Origin: Amphiura filiformis
Lineage: Eukaryota > Echinodermata > Ophiuroidea > Amphilepidida > Amphiuridae
Direction: 5' to 3'
Assembly (NCBI RefSeq): GCF_039555335.1
Contig: NC_092640.1
Span: 30,014,204 to 30,078,203, forward strand
DNA length: 64,000 nt
The translations under genes were made by a program, and so were the position numbers. Positions 58,120 through 64,000 of this stretch are shown piece by piece (the first letter of the stretch is position 1; the number at the start of each line of letters is the position of its first letter). The notes below the pieces were generated by a model. That model searched no databases. It was not told the origin of the DNA and was given only the letters and a program-made list of their open reading frames with translations.

Positions 58120-58545
58120 TGTTATATGCAGTGGAATCAGTAACATCTTGACTAACAGAAAAAAAAACTTTACTTGGTTTCTTTACTAGTTCGGGCTTAA
58201 ACGCTATGCTCAATTAACTAAATCGTCCAGAAAACGAGTTGGGCCACTTTTGACATTTTAGCGCATATCAAGCTTGCATTGCGTAAAATTGACTTTCATG
58301 ATTAGCAATTGCATTTTTGCTTTTAGATAAAAACAAAGGGTTGATGGTGTAAATGTGATACGCTGTAGAATCAGTAATATCTTGGCTAACAGAAAAACTT
58401 ACTTGGTTTCTTTATAGTTCAGGCACAAACGCTATGCCCGATTTTACTTAATAGCCCTGTACATGTAGTTGGGCTACTTTTTGCCATGTTCGCACGTATC
58501 AAGTTTGTACCGAATAGAATGAACTTTCATGCTTATCGTCAAAGA
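58120..58545 (+). repeat. Tandem duplication, about 235-bp period
   Basis: GGAATCAGTAACATCTTG, CTAACAGAAAAA, ACTTGGTTTCTTTA, AACGCTATGC, GTTGGGC.ACTTTT and CTTTCATG.TTA occur in both 58120-58310 and 58358-58545, moderately diverged. Confidence 0.7.
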
Positions 58546-59485
58546 TTTCAGAACAAAAGCAAAAGTTTTTCATGCTTTTCTTTCACGTAATTGACATTAG
58601 TAAATAAATAATATAATATTTATTTCAAATTTATAAATTAAAATACCACTTGAAATGTCCCATTGTTTAAAATTACCCATCTTAAGAGCACCGACCAGAT
58701 GGTTCATGATTCAACTCAATTCAGTCATTTTTCCTACACAAAGACACGAAAGTGGCCCAAACTGTATTAGGACTATTATACTTTACACAATTGGCCATAT
58801 CGTCGCTTGTAGACCACCGATTTTATTGAAACAAAGCTTATGTAGTAGCTTAAAAGTTACCTTGACGACCAAGTAAAACACAATACAATCAATAATATGT
58901 AACATATTCTACAATACTATTTTCTAAATTGTATAAATTTGTTTGTTACAACTGCCTATAATATAGTGATTGAATAACTTATTTAGATTCTAGGAGAGAA
59001 ATACACTACTTTTGAGAAGGCTACATATAATTTTCATTCACTCACTATTAACTAAGAACACCCAAGGACTTGAAGCAAGTCTAGGTCAGTGAAACAGAAA
59101 ATTATTTTTCAGTGGGTTTCCGTATAGAATGTTTGGCAGAGCTACAAGGTGGTCACGTTATTTCAAAATTATTTCCAATTTCACTTTCGGTATACCAGTT
59201 AAATATACGTCATAGACACATATTTATATTATCTTTAATTTTAGCACCATATAAAGAGTAGGCCCCTACCGGTACTCAAAATATGTTACTATTTAATTAT
59301 GAAGCAAAGTATGAATATTTATGATTCTGACGCCCATGGAAATTATGTTGAACTCGTTCTTTCTTTTCCACAAAAATATGATTCATCTTACCTTATTAGT
59401 CTAAATACCTTAGACATCTTTCAATTTCATTTGTTCTTTATTTTCTTTATTTTCCTTTTCGTCTTCTTTTTTCTGAATCACATAG
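58546..59485. other. Intron stretch, no gene recognised
   Basis: AT-rich sequence leading to the pyrimidine-rich exon 2 acceptor. No repeat or RNA feature identified. Confidence 0.4.
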
Positions 59486-59577
59486 GAAGAGCTCGCCCAG
59501 ATACTTCAGGTTTCTGATATTCCAAGACTCGTGTGTATTAATAGCTCTTCAGGCGATGTGATCGTAGCAGACGGCAG
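59486..59577 (+). CDS. Nucleoredoxin-like protein, exon 2 (gene continues beyond window)
   Basis: Acceptor CACATAG after a long T-rich tract, donor GGCAG|GTATTA. In the phase left by exon 1 it reads EELAQILQVSDIPRLVCINS, then SSGDVIVADGR. This corresponds to the family segment L...F.V.GIPTLV.LD...G.VI...GR, including the cis-Pro loop (DIPRL, usually GIPTL) that faces the active site in thioredoxin folds. Together the exons give 135 residues plus a split codon. A later exon (C-terminal DPEG..FPW-type region) is not found before 64000. The intron is 17.3 kb and is mostly transposons. Confidence 0.85.
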
Positions 59578-59722
59578 GTATTATATAAATTCAGGCCTTG
59601 ATATTCTAGGAATATAATAAGATAGTAAGTTGCGTGTTTTGTTTTTGTTTGTTTGTTTGTCTTCTTTACATCTCTTTTTGGTCTTGTTCCAAAGTTACTT
59701 TAATTTTTGATTCGTTCTTTTC

Positions 59723-59989
59723 CTAAGTGTAATGGGCATGAACCTGGTTTGGATTCCAGAGGGAGTGTGCCTGTAACAGACACAGCCACCAGAAAATGAC
59801 AAGCTCAGATCGCGCGCCAAATAAGTTTGCAGTTCAGAAATTGCATTTTTTTCCCAGCCTTGAAAAAAAATAGGCAGAGCTGGGAATCGAACCCGGGACC
59901 TCCAATTTATAAAACTCATTTCGTTACCACTAAGCCAACTGACCATCAGCTGTGAGAAGTTTGATAGTAATCCTTGATATTGCTGAATA
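59723..59989 (-). mobile_element. tRNA-derived SINE copy 2, uninterrupted
   Basis: On the minus strand: shared leader, head with A box TGGCTTAGTGG and B box GGTTCGATTCC, then AGCTCTGCCT, a T run, GGCGCGCGATCTGAGCT and CTCCCTCTGGAATCC. It serves as the unsplit version of the copy at 31914-33130. It begins 145 bp after nucleoredoxin exon 2. Confidence 0.8.
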
Positions 59990-60069
59990 GAATAAATCAA
60001 TACTGATAGGCCTATTTATCTAATGTACGATGCTATTCAAATTTAATAGACGTTCCATAGGGCCTATAA

Positions 60070-60229
60070 GGCCTCGTATCCACAGGCTGTTCCCTTGTGG
60101 CGTGTGCCCTTGTTCCGTGTTCACTTGTTCCCATGTGACCTGCCACACCGACAACGAATCTTTGTTTGGCTTAGCGGCCACTAAGCAAAACAAATGTTCG
60201 TTGTCTGTGTGGATATGAGGTTTGCCTAA
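60070..60229. mobile_element. Palindromic MITE, CCGTATCC family, internally deleted copy
   Basis: Carries the left arm (CGTATCCACAGGCTGTTCCC) and the centre, but its right arm stops at GTGTGGATATGAGG. Directly followed by a complete copy. Confidence 0.75.
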
Positions 60230-60456
60230 GGCCCCAGTATCCATAGGCTGTTCCCTTGTGGCGTGTGCCTTGTTCCGTGTTCACTTTTTCCCATGTGACC
60301 TGCCACACAGACAACGAACCTTTGTTTGGCTTAGCGGCCACTAAGCAAAACAAAGGTTTGTTGTCTGTGTGGCAGGTCACACGGGAACAAGTGAACACGG
60401 AACCCCGCACGGAACAAAGGTACACGCCACAAGGAACAGCCTATGGATACGGGGCC
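60230..60456. mobile_element. Palindromic MITE, CCGTATCC family, complete copy
   Basis: GGCCCCAGTATCCATAGGCT at the left; the inverse ends at 60456. Arms of about 105 bp meet at GGCTTAGCGGCCACTAAGC. Three ORFs across the palindrome are mirror artefacts. Confidence 0.85.
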
Positions 60457-63400
60457 TAAACTACATGGATCGAATCCATAGGTTCCTACAGTCACCCATG
60501 GAAAACAGGGTACTGAAAAGCAGTACACCATGTCCATATGGGCCAAGGGATGGTTTGTTTACATGGCAATAATTCCTTCAGAATAGGCAATACAGATTCC
60601 AAACATATAAAACTTACCTCATATCAGTTTTAGTTGCCCCTAATAACTCCAAATTGACATGACAATTAATTTTATTTGCTCAATTTCATACCAAAACCAA
60701 GGAAAACATGGTTTTGTTATTGCAAAATATAAAGGGTCTTTTTATGTTTTCAGTTTCCGTAAGTCTTTTGTTCAGATACGAAAACGCAAGGGATTCAGTA
60801 AGTTACTGTAATCTGACTTCATTGTTAACTCTGCAGTACCAATCAGCTTATTTCAATAGAGGTGATTGCTTAATGTCAATAAAACCGGGAGAGAAAAGAT
60901 TACGTTAACACCAGTGTTTTTAATGGTCTAGCGCCCTCTCGTCTTTACATTGGTAAATTGATCTACATTATTTTGACAAAATGCATGCCAATCCGAATGA
61001 CAAAGTCCACTTTTTTCTGTAAAAACGTTGCAAATAAGCCCTAAAATCACAAAAGGTCCGCTTATGAGCCTGTCGAGCCCCAAAGCACTTGTGCATGGCC
61101 ACAGTGTCGCCCTTCCATCAATGTCTATTTCTACTCCCTATTTTGCTTCCTCCTGCCCCCCCATGATCAGTCTCCCCACTCCCTCCCGGTCCATACTCTC
61201 TCCTCTCGAGTTCTTCTTTTTCTAGTCTTTCCGTCTCTCCCTCTCCTCTCTTTCTTCCTCACCCCTCCCACTCTCACTTGTTCAGTCTCAAGTATTTCCC
61301 TCCCTCCCTCCCTCCCTCCCTCTCCATCCCTTGCGAAATTTATCAGTATGATCCATGACTGAAAATAAGCTCTGCAAAAATAAACATTTAAAATAAACCC
61401 GAGCCTTGCATATAGACCCAACCAATTACCAGGTTAGCTTGCCATTGGTACGAATGAATAGAATACATTATCTTTGCTCCAATGCAATTCTTTTGTATTG
61501 CATTTCAATATAAAACATGATTCCTAAATCACCACTTGTACGCGCCTCATTGGGAGGTATTTGACTATTTTAGACGCTCGTTTCATCGCCAATATGAAAG
61601 ACTTTTGCTTATAACTTGGCAAATGGTTAGTATATATTTACGTCTAGGCGTAAGTGCATATACACCAAACACAAGTCAATTGAAGCCGTACAATTTACCG
61701 CGAATTTAGGACCGTAAAATTTAGACTCTTCTTTTGTCTAGATTAGCACCCAACCGCACATCTCAAGGTTTTATGTAAAAAATCAATATATAACTTACCA
61801 AAACGAAAACTGAAATTCACGAGTTTCAAATTTTCAGTAACTAACAAAAGGCTAGAATAAAAGATTGGTCACACCTGGGAGACTACCACTTCAGAATAAC
61901 AATGACTTACAAAAACTTTTACGGATACGGAAACAGAAACTGAAAAGATAAAACGACGGTAAGTAAATCAGACAGGTTATATCTGGTCCGTCATTTGCAG
62001 TAGGCCACTTCAGGTAATCAATATTGGCACTTGAATTGCGTGACTCAGTGACTTTCTGCTCATTGTAAGAGTGAGAGTGTTGTAAACTCGATTGCATAAC
62101 ATTAAGATTGCCAACTGATATCCTTTGTATTTGAGTTGTCTGATGATGGTATTAGAACTGTCATGGATATAAACATTACACAAAATGTCAACAAAACATG
62201 CTACTGCAGAACTCTATGCCTGTATGTGTGTGTCTGAGGGCCGATCTGAGGGCTGATGACACACATTCGATGGGTGTACCTATAAACAGAGAAGATGTAA
62301 TAAAGAGGAGGTTGAACAAGCTATCCTCAAACAAAATATGTGTGAGACCGCTCATTCAAAGTAAATGATGAATCACCCTATTTAGCTGCTTTACAATAGA
62401 ATACCACAATGGGGTTTGAACCCGGGATGGGTGTGATCAAAGAGCTTTTAAATAGAAATAGAGTCGCAATAGATTATATAATCTTTTGTTCGTTTGATGC
62501 CGATTAGAAGTTGCGACAGGCTATTCATAAAAGTGGTACCATTGTTTCGAATAAAGGGTTCCGCCATTAAATTGGTCACTGATCCGGCATCATATTAACG
62601 CTCTACACAACATGCGAGTATCAATAAGTGACCACACTACAGTCATGTGTAAGGGCAGTCATGTGTAAAGTGGTACCATTGTACTCACGTATCCCAAATG
62701 TGTGCTTGTGTGGGGCTGAAGTCTATGAGGAGGCTTTAGCTGTCGATGCAATCATCTTTACCACCCACCTGACGTTAGGCGTTTCATTTAAATAAATTGA
62801 ATGCTCTTGTTGAACGATTACACATTAGAATGTATGAAGGCTGCCATGTCCAGTCCATGTATCTATATTACACTATAATGGTAATCGCTATACTATACAT
62901 GTAAGTATAGGCCTTTAAAGGTTGTGTTTAAGAAATTTCCATTTAATTATATTTTAAGAAGGAGATTGGTATAGAAATAGTGGCGTACCCAAAGAGGGGA
63001 GGGGGTTGGGGAGGGGCAGATTCACCTCTGTGAGAAGTCTTGGGAGGGAGGAGGGAGGAAGAGGGAGGAGGGATATGGAGAATGAGAGAGGGCTGGAGGA
63101 AGGAGAAATAAAAAGATATAATAAAGACAAGTAGATAAATAGAAATATAAGGAAAATGATGGGAATGAGAGAGGGAGGGTGAGAGGGGACAATGAGAGCG
63201 AGGGAGTGATAAAGTGTAGGCCTAGGAAAGAATAAGTACAGAGAAGGGAAAAGAAAGGAATGATAAATACATTTTAATAATAATTATTAGGCCTATATAA
63301 TAACTAAACACATAACAGCACTGGGCAGCCATTCGATGATGTCAATGCCTTTATTCGTTACGTAATTATAACGCCCAGTCAGATGTATTTAAAGAAAGAA

Positions 63401-64000
63401 AGAAAGGTTTTATTTCAAACTCTAATCGTGACCCGCAGGTCAAATTGCTAGAATTGTACATTAAGGTAATACACTATTTTAAAGTGTTGCGATTTGGTAG
63501 TTCACAACATCTTGCGAATGGTAAAAAGCTTTGAAAAAATTGCATTGCTCATTTCCTTGCGAGCGTGTAGAAGAATTCAAATATCACAGAAATATTTTGT
63601 AGGTCCTGTGGTTCTTGAGTTATGTTGTAAAGAGGGCTGAAACGACAACACTTTTGTAAAATATACATCACTTATTAACAACAATAAATTAAGCAAGTTT
63701 TCAAAGTATATGATTTGTATAATGAACTTTTACAAAACATCAAAGTGTTACTTTTCAATAATATATTTATTTAGACAATAAAAATCGATTTTTTTGGCTG
63801 CTTCGACCAACAATACCCCATCTACCCTTAAACACACCTAAACAGACACAATGCAATTTTGCTGGCAGCAGCTTAATCAGCGCCAATATTGCAACATTGA
63901 AACAAACAACTATACAAACATCAATCCAACCCAACCACATCCCCCCAAGTAGGCAATGATGATAAAGTGCCTTGCCCAAGGACACAACACGTTGGCACGA
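60457..64000. other. Right-hand stretch, no gene recognised
   Basis: Presumed intron of the nucleoredoxin-like gene or intergenic. Holds a C/T-rich tract with CCCT repeats (61190-61330), a G/A-rich tract (62990-63250), a B-box-like GGTTCAAACCC on the minus strand near 62412-62424, and AAGTGCCTTGCCCAAGG at 63966, a motif of the kind seen in SINE tails. None is firm enough for its own call. Confidence 0.4.

Noticed and set aside
38448-59577. Remaining PLA2-C exons hidden in the nucleoredoxin region
   Set aside because: No YGCYCG, CC..HD or CxCDAAFADC segment is found on either strand outside genes A and B.
1-64000. Endogenous retrovirus, LTR element, Polinton or other virus-derived fossil
   Set aside because: No long terminal repeats, capsid, protease, integrase or polymerase-B motifs recognised. 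The only reverse transcriptase is the LINE at 25.9-27.5 kb (and the LINE tail at 2.7-2.9 kb).

Overview
The window is AT-rich, intron-rich and repeat-dense eukaryotic DNA: split genes with GT-AG introns, no operons, and many short inverted-repeat transposons, LINE and SINE pieces. The two host gene types (a secreted group I/II-like phospholipase A2 family and a nucleoredoxin-like thioredoxin-fold protein) and the style of repeats suggest a marine invertebrate deuterostome, perhaps an echinoderm. The species cannot be fixed from sequence alone.

Host genes, all on the plus strand. (1) Last exon of an upstream PLA2 paralogue (A), 1351-1463. (2) A complete five-exon secreted PLA2 gene (B), 5527-14735, whose exons join in phase into a 201-residue preproprotein with signal peptide, dibasic propeptide site, Ca-loop, CC..HD active site and 14 cysteines in the mature part. 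(3) A PLA2-type signal-peptide exon (C), 38375-38447, with no other PLA2 exon after it. (4) A nucleoredoxin-like gene, with exon 1 at 41880-42194 and exon 2 at 59486-59577; it runs off the right edge. The phase of exon C, and a usable in-frame acceptor at 41886/41887, would let exon C splice onto the thioredoxin-fold exon. All but about 106 bp of the DNA between them is one nested transposon.

Layout. 1-5500: PLA2-A end, a LINE 3' fragment and MITEs. 5527-14735: PLA2-B with inverted-repeat elements in every large intron and an interstitial telomere-like tract. 15370-21636: a 6.3-kb satellite of about 32-bp units with a 1,886-bp higher-order period. 21.8-38 kb: intergenic DNA with a LINE carrying a reverse transcriptase, a 4.1-kb inverted-repeat element, a SINE split by a mariner-like element, and a copy of the flank that also lies upstream of PLA2-B. 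38.4-59.6 kb: the possible chimeric gene and its 17-kb intron. 59.6-64 kb: a second SINE copy, palindromic MITEs and simple-sequence tracts; no further exon recognised.

The most striking structure is the transposon stack at 48979-56031 and its counterpart at 29892-31300. Four element families are inserted in one another. Target-site duplications are legible (5, 9, 5 and 8 bp), and for the three outer kinds of insertion the other locus supplies the unoccupied site. Three of the elements start with CACAGTG and make 5-bp GC-rich duplications, the signature of the Transib/RAG-like superfamily. No transposase for them lies in the window. No retrovirus, LTR element, Polinton or other capsid-bearing element was recognised.
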